From contig OY727102.1 in the NCBI GenBank assembly GCA_963402885.1, positions 4,402,001-4,466,000 of the forward strand: a DNA stretch of 64,000 bases, given 5' to 3'. The position numbers and the translations under genes were made by a program. The DNA is from Antedon bifida (lineage: Eukaryota > Echinodermata > Crinoidea > Comatulida > Antedonidae). This document shows positions 33,980 to 48,200 of the stretch, piece by piece. Position 1 is the stretch's first letter; every line of letters begins with the position of its first letter. The notes beneath the pieces are model-generated. The model was not told where the DNA came from. It made no database searches and saw nothing but the letters and a program-made list of their open reading frames with translations.

Positions 33980-36900
33980 CTTAAATTTAATACAAATATG
34001 ATTTAAATAATAATTTTATTTCTAATGGTTGAATGTTCCTGTAAACAAAATCATCTTTATGGCTTTGTTATGAATATCCAAAGACGGTGTGTAATTATCT
34101 TGTCTTCTCATGATTTAATCATGAATTTCATGTGATGATTTATAGATTTTGTTATGTTTGTTTTGTTTAATTTTCAGAGTAACTTTGCCATCTAAAGATA
34201 TGTGTGGAAAATTTTTTTTTTATTTAATTGAAAAGAATTTCAATTGTAGTGTTGTTACAGAATAGAAGAATTTACTGCATTAAATGCTGTATTTACTGCA
34301 GTAATTTTTATCATTATTGCATTTGCTGAAGTTAATTAAATTGTTTTTCTTTAATGCAGTAATGCAATTTCTGCAGCAAATGCAATAATTAGTTAGTACA
34401 AAAATAAATCACAAACATTAAGGAATATTTTTTTAAAGAAGCCTTTTATTTTAATATGATCAGCAGTCTGATTAGCTATATTTATGTTGGAATAGTTTGT
34501 TAACAATTAAAAAAAACTGCACAATGTGAATATGTCAAAAATGGTTAAGACTATTATTTTTGTAAGAAAAAAAAAAGAAAAGCTCATAATTGCCTAAAAT
34601 TTAGATTATATTTTAATAATTTATAGTGTAAATTGTGCTTTAGTGTGGATAACAAGATTGAACATTTTCTTTTAGTGTGTATATACATTCTTATACGTCT
34701 TCAAACTTTATATTAGTTTGTGTAAAGAAATCATTTATACTTGATACCAGTCCAGTCGACATTAATCATTTTATTTCAGGCCTTATTTATTTTGGCAGTT
34801 TAAACTTGTAATTCTATTTTCTCGGCCTAGAATGAAAAATTGAATAGTGTAGTTCTGTTGTATGCAAGTTTTTTTATTTGCTAGGTTCAGAATAAAGTTG
34901 ATATTATACCATCCTCAATTACTTGCTAGGCATAGGATGTCCATTTCAGTCAGTTACCATTCTGTAAATTTGATATAATATCCTATAATTATAATATAAA
35001 TGTTTAGACTTGTTTCCAGGCAGTGCGATTGACTTTCATAACTTCAAAGGCACAAACTTCAAATGACTTTAGGAAAAGAAAACGGAGAAACAAGTGTTTG
35101 GTGTAGAGTGATGTTGATTAGACAGTGAGTACAGTACTTAAGTTTGTGTGTACAAATATATTGTATACACATTGACCATCCTCACATGAAATATGTCGAG
35201 GGAGGGCGCTGTATTAAAATGTACATATCCATTCTTTTCTGTAAATATTGTATATAAATTGTAAATTTAAACATTTGACTCAAGAGATAAAAATTGCTTT
35301 CACAAAGATACACCATATACATAAAGAACTAAATTTAATTATTTTGTTTAAATTCTCCATTCTGAGGTGCTAAGTATGTAGATTTTGTACAATAATTGTG
35401 GTTATGATATTCATCTTTAAAATGCATTTGATAACTTGCAATGTTAGAAAGCAACAATGGAAGCTACTGTACAAGATTAATATCTGTGATATTATTAGTA
35501 CTACAATGTAGCAACTAGTTTTTGTTTAATTTAGTATTATAATAGGCAAAAATCTGATTAATCAATTACGGTTGTGCGTATTATTCTTCCAGTTGGTCAT
35601 AAGACGGCTAGGTAAATAAGAATATTATCTTTTTTATTCATGACCATAATTTGTAGGTGAATAAGATAAGCTCCAGGTCTAAAATGTTTATTGTTTTTAT
35701 AAAACACAAACAACATTGATAACCCCAGTGTTTAGAGAAATAAGCCCAGTTAGTGGTACTTTACTTTCTGAATGTTGTTGTTGTCACCTTTGTCTTTTGC
35801 CATATAAATACCCTATGTACTGTGATATTGTTACCAATAAACATTTGGATTTTTTCAGTGTATAGTAAAGCCCCTGTTTTGGTCTCATGAAAAACAATGT
35901 TATGCAATAGATATTTTAACATTACAGTAAGCTCCTAATTCCGGGTACACCCATGATAAAGGGATTTTATTAGGTCTTGAAGACTGTCTTTGTTTCAGGA
36001 CTTTATGAACAGAAGTATATTGTACATTTTGAATGTGCATAATGTTATATGTCATTTCATTCTTTACCTCAAAATGCTTTTGTGCAACACAACCTCTGGT
36101 TTTTAGTCACCTGGCAAATGTCATTTGGTATTTTTGTAGTGGATTCAATTCCCAAACACTTGTTTAAGACTTAGTTTGTGTGTGAACAGGGTTGCCACCT
36201 TTGAGAAAGGCAATGATTAAACCCACTTATGCAATTTGCCTAAAATGAGAAAAGAAAACAAATCTTTTCAATTGAACAGAACACATTCAGAAAAACTTCT
36301 GAATTAAAGTAAGATTTTTATTTTTTTGTTTAAAGAATATTTTTTATTGTATTTTTTGTATTTCTGAAATAAGGTAGATGAGAATTTAAACTGAATATTA
36401 GAATAACTCTTTTGTTACCCTTCATTACACAACACATTCTAATAAACATCATGGACAAATAAATTCTTTTTTCCTGTTAACAATCATTTAATGGGGTTGT
36501 GTTTGATCCTAAAAATGAATAATAAGTTCACTGAAATAACTATTCTTTTGATATTTAGAACCTTTTGGTATGATGAATAGCACAATGAGTACATTATTGA
36601 TGAGTGATTTTATTTACACTACAAATTCACATCATTATGTGTTTTTGTATAAGAATAAGAGGGTACTTTAAAATGAATAGATAAGCACCTTCCATAATTC
36701 TGTCATTTTTTGGGGTGGAAAACAATTAAAAATATTGTATTTATTTATTTTGTTAGGTTTATTTGAATATAAAAAGGAAATAAAGTGAGGTGTTATTTGG
36801 GATGATTGTAGGGGAAAATTGTCTATTTTGACAAGGAAGGGTTAGATTCTGGTGCTGCTGTACAGGATACATAAGCACCTTGCATGGGGACATGGGGAAG

Positions 36901-39900
36901 GGTTGAGTGGGAAAGGGGTTATGTAAAGGAGAAAGGGCAATGTGAATAGGGAGGGAAGGGCTGAGTGTGAATGCGCAAAGGGCAGTGTGAATGGTGAATT
37001 TATTTGGGGTAGGGAGGGAATGTTTGAATAGTACATAACTGTGCGATTTACACAATTCACACAATTTATAAATACTCATTTTGTATGTTAAACTTAGGAT
37101 CTTAAACGGATTGGAAACATTTGTATTTGATAGCATAATGTATTGCATTAATGATATGCATAGATAAAATCAATTCTGCAAATTTGTGGACATTTGTGGA
37201 AATGAAAAACAATACTAAATGATCTATTGAGTATTACGGCACTTAAAATATTATGTGGTGCTAATTCACAACTGTACCTCTTTATTTGGGTTGTATTCAT
37301 GCAGTTTTTAAAAGTTAAAAGTTGTTTTGTAGAGACGGTAAGTTACAATAGAATATTAGTAATAATAGGTTTTAGTAGGTTCATAGATTTAAAGTAATTC
37401 ATTAAAAGAAGTAGGTAAATTTGAACAGGTCCCTTCAGATAGTGAAATGTCTTCAGGAGAAATCCAAACAAACCTTATACTGTTAGTATGTTAGTGATCA
37501 GTTTATAAAATAACAAGAATTTGAGTATTGTTTTATGAATGTTTTATATTTAGGGATTGAATTATAACATTTGCATACTGAAATAATTCAAAAACGTTAT
37601 CTTAAGTCAATGATTTTGCTTTAAGTTTTTTTTCACATAATCATTGCTTATCAACAAAATTGATAAGCTAGTCTCAAATCTTTATTTAGGGTAAACTATT
37701 AGTAAAGTAGACGGAAGGATTTAAAACTGCGTAGTAATTTAGATTGAAAATAATGTGATAACATACACGATAATGCTGTACACAAACTAAAACTTATCTT
37801 TTTGTATTGTAGTACTGTAGATGAAATAAATAAATAAAAAGGCTATACACATGTTTAGTTTTAGCAGATGTTGATAAATTATCTATCCTGATTTCTTTAG
37901 GTAAGTTGCAGAATAAATGTTTAATAGGGTACAATGTGCGCCCATCCTGTTTAGGGAGAGAGCTTATTTTGGGGCATTTTTCACACTTAACAGTACCATA
38001 GAGCTGTATATCATTCGTATCGTTCCGTTCACAAACAATTGTGTTGTTTAAAATCAAAATATGGAGGAAATAATTACTTTATTTCCTTATATATTTCCAC
38101 TATGATGAAAATGAATACAATGCTAGCATAGTTTAAGCATTACAAAACTTGCCTTTACTGATAACAACTGTATTACCTACAACAAGGTACTGTATAAAAT
38201 TAAATTTTATACCAATAGCAGAATATCTGTAGTATTCTACAATTGTAATAAGTATAAATAAAATGCAATGTTTACAATTTATAATGATGAATGTATTGAA
38301 AAGATAGACTTTTCTCAACTCTATACTTCTGAACTCTTTGTTAGAACAAACAGCATTTTATATTAAATTGTTTTGTTTTAGATTGTCATGATTAAAATAT
38401 GTTTTATATTGTACAATGATTTGTTTCTAATTTCAGAAGTACATGTTTATATAATTTATGAACATTTCTTGAGATTCAGGGCATTAATTTATGGGAATTA
38501 TTTTGTAGTGTAAAAGAACTGTATTGAATTCTGCCATACAAAGCACATTGTAATATCACCCTGTGAAAACATTTATAAATAATTACATTATTTTACTTTT
38601 AAAATATATTGGGCATACTTTGTAAGTGTGATTTATGGCTATGTGGCAAGCTTCTGGTCTTGAGTGTGAACAAATCTGATACACAAATCTTAGTTATGTA
38701 CAATTGTCTGCAAACACGATTAGGTTACATTTTATTTATACTGTACCATACCGACCTTTAACCCCAGATTAATTCCATACCCAAATATTAGCCAGAGTAC
38801 AGTGCATTACAAAACATAAGAATAAGATGTATTCTAATTAGTTGTATTCGTTTGTAATGTGATGTTTTAATAACACTGTTGATAGGTTTTATTACATTCC
38901 AATGTTTGTGTTACAATACTTTTAAGAGTTCTGTTTACAATGTAGGTATAGTAATTATGATGGTCATTTGGGTTATGGAAACTGCTGCTGCTATAGTTTT
39001 CAATATTCAGGATCTGTATTAGGTATTATATACTGTAATTGTATACTGTAGTGGTTGAATTACTTTATCAAACACGCTTTCCACATAAAAGTTCATAATG
39101 AGAAAAGTTGAATACAGAACTTCCCTCTCTTTATTTTGAGTTTAATCAATGCCTGAATTATTTTTGCATTGTTTATGTGTATATGAATGATTAGCAATGT
39201 AATTATGGAGGGTATTAAACTACATGCCTATTTAAGCTTGGCAACACAAGTACGTAAGCAATTTGACCAATCATGACGTGATAGGTCATCTGAACTTTGG
39301 CTTGTGATAGGTCAACTGGTTTGTATTGCGCCTATTCATGTGGAAACAAAGCTTGGGCATAAGAAATGGACAGTATTAAAATTATTCAGGTTTACTGTAG
39401 AAAACATAAGTAGTTTAATGTATAAATACATAGTTTGGTTAACAAATTGCATGGCACTGTGAAGGGCAGTTAATACCACCATTTGTTGCTTTAACACTGA
39501 ACACACAATCATGTTAAAATCATTTGAGAGCTTTTGATTTGAAATACAGTGCTGAAATGGAAAAACATGGCCTAACTTGTTCCTAGGTAATCGGTTGTGG
39601 CAAATCAGGCTTCCTATTGAGTATTGTGATGTTGGTACTTAATTAGTGTCATCAATGGTTAATATGCTGTACAACTTGTTTCAAAGTTTTAATTTGTAAG
39701 AACATTTTTCTTTTACTTGCAGCATGGAGTTACATTATACCTCTATGTCATATGTAACAGTTTAAGATTTAAAATTCTTTCATGCATTTCTGTTCAAGTT
39801 GTTAATGTCAATAAAAGCTATGATCTACAGTACTTCAATGTATGTGTTTTTTTTAAAATTATGGTAATGATTTTTGTAACATTTACAGCCAGCACACACA

Positions 39901-40190
39901 AACAAGAGACTTTAAAAAATGATTATACTGTACTTTACTTGTTTAATTATTTTACTTTGACTGATATTTAACTGCAGTATATTTTTTACTATGTATATTG
40001 TACATTGTACTTTTGACTATCCTATTATACAATGTAAATGAACAGTATGCTGGAAAAACCCATAAATTCAACTTGTAACTACTAAGGTTTGTAATATGTG
40101 TACTAAATAAATATAATATAGTACAGTACTAGTAATCTATTCTAAAAATACAATTTCACTGTACAATACCAAATATATAAAACTAAACTA
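33980..40190. other. 6.2-kb AT-rich intergenic region
   Basis: No exon with consistent phase and splice sites was found on either strand. A G-rich run of AAGGG/GTGTGAAT words at ~36870-37015 creates a 129-codon minus-strand ORF judged spurious. ~39231-39356 is a decayed MITE of the 12466-12746 family. Confidence 0.5.
39231..39356. mobile_element. Degenerate copy of the AAGC(G/T)TGG MITE family
   Basis: Starts TTTAAGCTTGGCAACACAAG, contains TTTGACCAATCATGACGTG and CTTGTGATAGG, and ends GTGGAAACAAAGCTT. This is the same architecture as 12466-12746 with many substitutions. Confidence 0.4.
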
Positions 40191-40198
40191 TATTGATT

Positions 40199-41930
40199 AG
40201 TACTTGTTCATCATACGACAAAAATAACATTAATTATTATGTTGAATCTCAATCATGTAAAAGTAATTTCAATACATTTGACCCTGTCTCTGCTGATGAT
40301 TTACTTAATGTCATTAAGTCAGCCTCCATTACCTCTTGCTCCCTGGATCCGCTTCCTCTTAAATTATTTAAGACTTGCCTTCCTACCCTTCTTCCCTTCT
40401 TTACAAAAGTTGTCAACACCTCACTGAGCTCAGGTATCTTTCCATCTTCACTCAAACATGCCTGCATAACACCATTGTTAAAGAAGCCATCTTTGGATGT
40501 TGAGGAATTTGCAAGTTACAGACCCATTTCCAATCTTCCATTCCTTGGAAAAATTATTGAGAGGGTTGTGTCCAGTCAGCTGCAATCATATCTGAATAGA
40601 AATGGGTTATTTGCCACTAGACAATCCGCCTATCGTCCAAACCATAGTGTAGAATCTGCACTTCTTCTTGTGCATAATGATATTAGCATTGCACTTGACA
40701 ACCATAATGAGGTTCTTATGGTCCTTTTAGACTTCAGTGCTGCTTTTGACACCATCAACCATAAGCAGTTATTACATCGTCTATCATCACGTTACGGTAT
40801 CTCTGGAATTGGTCATAATTGGTTTGCATCATATCTAAATGATAGGTCCCAGTCCATTGTCATCAAGGATGTTTTGTCGAACCCGACTCTGCTTACAGTT
40901 GGTGTTCCACAAGGGTCTGTGGTTGGTCCTCTTCTGTTTATTTTATTTACCGCCCCACTACTTGACCTTATTGAATCTCACAATGTGAAGTGTATGGCGT
41001 ACGCTGATGACACTCAGCTTTATGTCACTTTCAACCCTAATCAGCGTAATTCTGCTGTCAGTAAACTTGAATCCTGTATTGCCGAAGTCAGAGCATGGTG
41101 TCAATCTAACAACCTGGTTATGAATGATGCTAAAACAGAACTTATTCATTTTTCTTCTCGTTTTAAGCCTGCGTGTTGGACTGCCTCTGTTAAGATTGGT
41201 AATTCTTTCATTCAACCATCGTCATCCTGTAGAAACCTTGGAGTTGTCATGGATTCAACGCTTTGTATGTCCAATCAGGTACATAACATCTGCAAAGCTG
41301 GGCTTCACGCTATTCGTAAAATTGGAAGCATTCGGAAGTACCTGGATTCAAGATCAACTGAGATTCTTGTTCACGCCTTTGTTACATCAAGGCTAGACTG
41401 TTGTAACTCATTACTTTATGGCTTACCAGCAAAGGATATCTCTAAAATTCAGCGAGTCCAGAACACAGCTGCCCGATTGGTCGTTCAAAGCCCCATAAGG
41501 CAACATATCACACCTGTGCTGAGACAGCTTCACTGGCTTCCGGTAACACAAAGAATTACATTCAAGATCCTGCTCTTTGTTTTCAAAGCTCTTCATAATT
41601 CTTCATCTAAGTTCATTTCTGAACTTATTCAACCTTATGTTCCTAAGCGGTCTCTGAGATCTCGATCTGAGTCTCTTCTTGCCCATATATTTCATCCCTC
41701 CACTAAGTTTTATGGAAATCGTTCATTTTCTTCGGCATCCGTTTCTCTATGGAATGCGTTGCCTATTGAAATCCGTCAGGCTACTTCCACCAGTGTCTTC
41801 AAATCTCTCCTCAAAACCCACCTTTTTAATTTGTAATTTTTCAAAATTTTCTGTCTTTGTAAAGCGCATTGAGGCTTTCAGCATAATGCGCTATATCAAG
41901 TACCAGTTATTATTATTATTATTATTATTA
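40199..41930 (+). mobile_element. 5'-truncated L2-type LINE with intact reverse-transcriptase ORF
   Basis: The open frame to 41836 (~545 codons) has no stop or frameshift. It shows ASYRPISNLPFLGKIIERVV, then LLDFSAAFDTINHKQLL, GVPQGSVVGPLLFILFTAPL and the catalytic YADDTQLY. The C-terminal region reads RVQNTAARLV, LRQLHWLPV and SLWNALPIEIR. This is CR1/L2-group ORF2, best L2. The N-terminal AP endonuclease is missing because of 5' truncation. The 3' end has GCGCTATATCAAGTACC followed by (TTA)n, typical of L2 tails. ATTGATT flanks both sides (40192-40198, 41931-41937), a plausible 7-bp target duplication. Confidence 0.88.
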
Positions 41931-42243
41931 ATTGATTGCACATTACATAATTATATTGCACAGAGCGTCAAAAGTTTCTAATAAAAGCACATTAAATGCG
42001 TTACACATTCACTAAGTGATTCATTCACTAAAATTTATACTTACACATACACAATGTTTACTATAAACTGATAAAATAGTGGCCAAAATAGGAGATTTAA
42101 GTCTGTCTCATTGAAGCATTGTCTTTAGGTTACCGTAAGTATAACATTACAAATTGAATTATGGCAACCAAGCCAAACGTATTACAGTTGATATTCTAAT
42201 AAACATAATATCAAGTAACCTGATGAAAAAACTTCAACGTACT

Positions 42244-45200
42244 TCAAACTAATTCAACATCTAGTTCGTACTGCTCTTTGAGAATGGCAATATATTTCTT
42301 TTCATGATCATTAAGTGGTTCACCAGGCAACATTTCAAAGCGGTTAGAGAATAGATGTTGAAAAGTAACAGAGGTCAGGCCGAGGTTACACTTCAATATC
42401 TCTGCCCAATCCCATGGGTATTCCCCCAATAACTCCTGATTAAACGGCCAGCTACCAAGCTTACTGACTTGCTCTACAGGGTTAAAGGTCGGTGGGGTCA
42501 TAGGCTCAGAGATAATGAAACCTTGAAAGCCTTTTCTTTGATGAGGAATAAGAGGTGGTATTTCCAATTGATCTTCAATCCATTCCTATAAAAAAATATA
42601 TATATATCTATTAACAGCTTTTTTTCTGAAGAGGTCACCCAGTATAACATTTATGGTTGTTGAATTGGTATATCAGTACATTTTTTGGATCAATCCCCAA
42701 AAATTGCAATTTTAGGTTTTTTTTAAGCTTTCTATACAAATCTTACTTACACAATTTCTTGTTATTAACTTGTTGATAAAAATCAAATCTCTTGCACCTG
42801 AAAAAAAAAATGTATCTTTTTGTAATTAAAACATTATCTTTAAAGATGAAGTTGTTTAGGTTTGCTTCCTTTGTTAATACTTGAGAGAAAATATATCACT
42901 TTTACCTTGTTCATTGGTTGCCATATCAACTGCCATTCCCATGTAATACTTCTCCTGGAAAACCAATGGTGCATCCTCTACTTGATGAGGATTGGAGTTT
43001 GCTAGGTGGCTAGTATTGTACAATAAAAACATTAGTAAATTAGGGGTGGGGGAGAAGTGGTGAATAAAACAGTAATTGGTTAAATTTGAATAAAATTTTG
43101 ATGGGTGTACTTTCACAACAAATTAAAAACTTACTCTTGTGTACAGTGTTTTGTTGTTATGGCTATTAGGTCCTTTAGCCAATCAGAACTCAAAGGATGG
43201 GATGGGTAATTAGTTTCATCAGCTGGAAAAATAAAATGACTTTTGTATGCATTTGCTTTTGTGGCAGTTGTGGAATATTATGTGCAGTGAACTCTCTTAC
43301 AGTAATAGATGTATGTGCATTTCTACATTTCTCCACAACGCATAGTTACCAACCGCATCGTACGGGACGCTCCCACATTTCAAAGTGATTTGTAATGAAA
43401 CATGCATTTTGAACAAACACATGACCACTTATTTAGCAGAAGTTTATGCATGATTATTTTTTATCACTATTATCAAATTAATTTTTATATTTTAAAAGTA
43501 TAAAACAGTTATACAAGTATTCGTTAATAAATACCACACATATCAACAAAAATATGTAATATAAGGGAACATCTTTTCCTGGCCCCTCACCGTGTGATGA
43601 TGGACTGGCACGACACAGTGACATGATATTGTGTACGTTTATAAAAGGGGAAATCCCGGGCTGCGATTAATTTTTACCCTCCAAAAAAAGAATCAACATC
43701 AAAAATGGTGTAGTCTGTCACGCATTACAAATCTCTCAGGTTGGTAACTATGAAAACATCAAACATCAGATGTATTTTTTAAATTTAGAGCATTCTGTTT
43801 AACTGCTGCCAATGGTTTACTCACCTTCCATAGAAGGTTGGTAACTATGAAAACATCAAACATCAAATGTATTTTTTAAATTTAGAGCATTCTGTTTAAC
43901 TGCTGCCAATGGTTTACTCACCTTCCATAGAAGGTTGGTAACTATGAAAACATCAAACATCAGATGTATTTTTTTAGTTTAGATCATTCTGTTTAACTGC
44001 TGCCAATGGTTTACTCACCTTCCATAGAAGGTTGGTAACTATGAAAACATCAAACATCAGATGTATTTTTTTAATTTAGAGCATTCTGTTTAACTGCTGC
44101 CAATGGTTTACTCACCTTCCATAGAAAGTGCTTCCATCGTCAGTTCTGAAGCATGCTTTAAGGTAATCAAGGCTGATTTATTGCTGCTATCAAAAGACTC
44201 TGTTCTCAATGTATTCCAAACACACCAACAAAGCACCTGAAAAAATGTGAATGTCAGTAATACTAATTAATAATAATACATACTGTATGTGTAAAAGCAA
44301 TTAGTATAATATTTCAGTGATTTCACATTAGGAATAATTTGTGCTACAGAAAAAGTACTGTATGTACAGTATGCTCATCAAACCTGCAGAGTTAACAGCA
44401 GTAATGACCAAATTTAGATAAAACCTGCGGATTCAGAACTTTTTTTAATGAGGGAGCGTCAATATATAACATTACAGTTCTCCCATGGATCTGAGGCTCA
44501 TTTAATAAATTATTATATATAAGTTGGTATAGCTATTTAATTAATCATCTGGTTAGGATGCAATAAAAAGACGTCTAACCTCAAGTGCCACAGCATTTTT
44601 AGAGCTGTCCTCTTGATCAACTTGTTCTTGTAGGCTCTGGAAAACCAGACACAATGGAGCAGAAAAACATAGGATCACTTGCGAGAGTCTGGACAACAGA
44701 TTTTCTGCTGCTGAATTAAGTATTTGTTCTTCATCTAAGAAACAAAATGTATACTTTAAGTGAGTGAATTTTTTTTTAAAACTTTTTTTTTCTAAAACGT
44801 ATTAGTACAGTATTCATCTTGTTTCTATTTTCCATTGAATCTCAAATTGTTTGTGTGTTAATTACCTTTGCATTTTTCTCTTCGTTCCTTAGCAAGTGGG
44901 CAACCGCAAGGTAGGTGAGTAAGGTTGGACATGGTGTTTATCTTTGTCTTACATTCTCCATCTAATTTAACTATATCCTTTACACAGTTCATTATCAATC
45001 TGTAGTACAGGAGAAAAAACCTTTTTAAAACTAAAGGCACTGTAAAAAATAAAAGCTGTGCAGTTTTACAGACCAAAACATGATTTTATTTTTATTACTG
45101 TTTATTATATTCTGTTGTTTTGGTATCTATAATGTCCAAATGTATAGAAAGAGTACCTTTGAATCTGTTGTGCAAACAGTTCTTTAATACAGGAGAGCCA

Positions 45201-48200
45201 AGGTGGGACATCTTCTCTCTTGCCAGGTAAGTTTCCACAACCACCTCCTCTGAAATGCATAATCATAAATAAGTTTTTGAAATGTCAGAGCTGTGGAGGT
45301 CAAAGTTTAACTTGTACATGACCAATTATTTTCAGAATCATCATCATGGGTGTTTTACAATCTAGAGAGTGAGAATGTATTGGTGTTAGTAATAATGAAG
45401 AACATACTGTTTAATGATAGGGACCAATACGCTGGCTAGGCATTGAGGCTGTTCAGTACAGGAGGCAAAGAGTCTTGCTATAGGCATCAATATTGATTTC
45501 TGTGGCTGCATCATGGAGCATAAACACTTCAAACCTGAACATCCCAGGCCTACACATGAAGACTGTTCATTGAGATCATCTAGAAAAAGCAATACAAAAC
45601 ACGATTTGTAGTATGCAGTACCATTTATTAATGATTAAGAAATGCAATGCTTAGTCTAATTTTGATCAAGTTACAGGTATTCACTTATACAGAAATAAAC
45701 TAGAAAAACACAATTTCATGTATACAAAGACAAAAATAAATGACCAAAAAAACTGAAAATGGGCCTCTGGTTGATTTGTAGTAAAAGTGAATAACTATGA
45801 TGTCATTAAATATCATTAAAATGGCATTAAGAAATATAAACATATATCCAAAACGACAGCAAACAATGTTATATATAAACAAACATATACTATACTATAC
45901 CAAGATTCTGGCACAGGATTTTTGCAAGAAGAGATTCTCTCATTGTCAATGCCTATCAATGAAATAGTAATTAATAATTAAAATGAAATTAATGTAGCTT
46001 ATTGTTATGGACGTTTATAAAAATTAGAAAGTACATTAGAGACCCTATTAAGAGGACACCTTTGGGACTAAACAAGGTGTTCCCTTAATGGGGATGTCTC
46101 CTGGAAATGGGTGTACCAAATGAGGAGATTTATTGTATAAAAATGAATTTATGCATAAGCTACTTGTGATATATACAGTAGAATGATATATATATATATA
46201 TACAGTAGTAGTGATATATATATATATAGAATGATTCCTGTCACCAACTTTGGTGCTTAGTGCACATAATTATTATTGTTTTGTATTCACTTGATCTTGA
46301 AAATGGTTCTATGATGGTACCGAAACGTCGATCTCTCTTTTTGTCATTAAATTTTATATTGAAAGAATGATATGTATTAAATATATTGACATATCACACT
46401 AAATTTAGTACTTACTTGTAAGGTCAGTGATAAGCTGACGCCTGGCTGGTTACTAAGAATAGAAACAATTAAATGAACAGCAGTTTTATCAGGCAAACTA
46501 GAGAAACTGAAAAACAAAATTGACATTGAATAAAATGGCATCAGTTTTGTTTGTACTATACACTCTGAATATGCTATTTGAAATAAATGATTTTCACTTG
46601 TTATCAAAGCCAATGAGAATTCCCACTTCACAGAATGAAACAGAAAAATGTTGTTTGTTATGCCATCTCCCTTGTCACTACATTTTAATTTATTTTATCA
46701 TTTTAGACTGCTGGTATTATCTGTATCTGACTCTGACACTATTTATTTAATTTACATAAACTTACTTTATAACATCTAATGGGAATAAACCAGGAGCCAA
46801 TGCCTGCAACCAAGATGGAATAATGGACATTGGTTGAGAAACCTCATGTTTTAGGCCGTCCTGGAACGTCTCACAGAGAGTATCAAGTGGAGATGTGACC
46901 ACAGCTAGAGCCCTGATAAGACACTGACAAGAGCTGTGAAAATCAGCCTGGCCCAGAAGATCACAAACTGAGTCACAGAATGAGAACATGTGGTTGTAGA
47001 TAATGACAAGTAAAGCTGTGATGTCATGTCTGCAGAAAATAAAGTTCAATATAATTGAATATAAAGTACATGTTTGGCAACCTATCTGGTGGAGTAGTGG
47101 CTAAAACCTTATTGTATTTGTATCTCTAATATAGCGCCCTCTATCCATTTAGGGGCATGTTTTTAGGAGTATGCATTGCTCACCTCATTTGTCGCATTCG
47201 CTTATAAGATGGTTTACAAAGTGAATAACGATATGCTATTTTAGACAATGAACATTCCACAACACGCATCAACATCTTTTGCATCAAGTTGCTTGGTAAC
47301 CAAATGGACCAGTCATGCTTGATCGACTCTATATGTAAGTGGTACATCTGAACAGAAAAAGAGCACCGCTCCTCCTAAAACATTAGATAGAAAGTTATGA
47401 ATATATAGAATTTAAAGCAATATAAACAAATACAACAGTGATTTATAGAAGGTTTAACATCTAATTCATTGTAGTGAAAGTATATAACATTAATTGTATA
47501 TACAGTAATATATAAATGACAGTCTGCTAAGAGTGATTAAGTTTGCTTTTGACAATCCTTGGCATTTTGTTTACTTCGTTTAGTTTTGTATATATTCAAT
47601 TAATAGTATTGTACATAGTGATATTGTCGTACCACCAACACACACACAAAGAATAAAAACGTGATGGTGCATTTACAATGATTACCAAATAGTATAATCT
47701 GTATATATATTATTATTCCATATTATTCCATTTCATACACATCCAACAGCAAGTAATTAATTAAAGGATAGATGAATATACAGTCTTATAGTCATTTAAA
47801 GCTTAGGAAGTGGTGAACTCTGAACCTTGGGATTAGATGAAATTAAACTTTGTGTGTAAAGTATGATTTCAGTTTTAAGACTTTTAGTACACAAAGTGTT
47901 TGTTAACTGTGCATTATGATACCTCATAGAATGCCCGTTGATCAGTGTAGTTGTGGCTTTCTGCATCGTGAAGTAAGATTGTGCTTAAAGTTATCACATG
48001 GTAGTGGATGAGTTTGTCTGCTAGATCATCCATTACATCAACAAACTGCTCACGTAGGGAGATGAAGCAAGAACTAATAAAAGTAAATAAAACCAATACT
48101 AAAACAAGATTTAAGATAAAGAATAATAATAAATTGGACTTATTTAGTACATAATGCATAAATCCTCTATGCACTTATAACACGAGTTTCTATATTCTAT

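Noticed and set aside
36759-37148. 129-codon minus-strand ORF
   Set aside because: It arises from a G-rich, internally repetitive plus-strand stretch lacking stops on the other strand; composition is biased (Pro/Ser/His) and no domain or splice context is seen.
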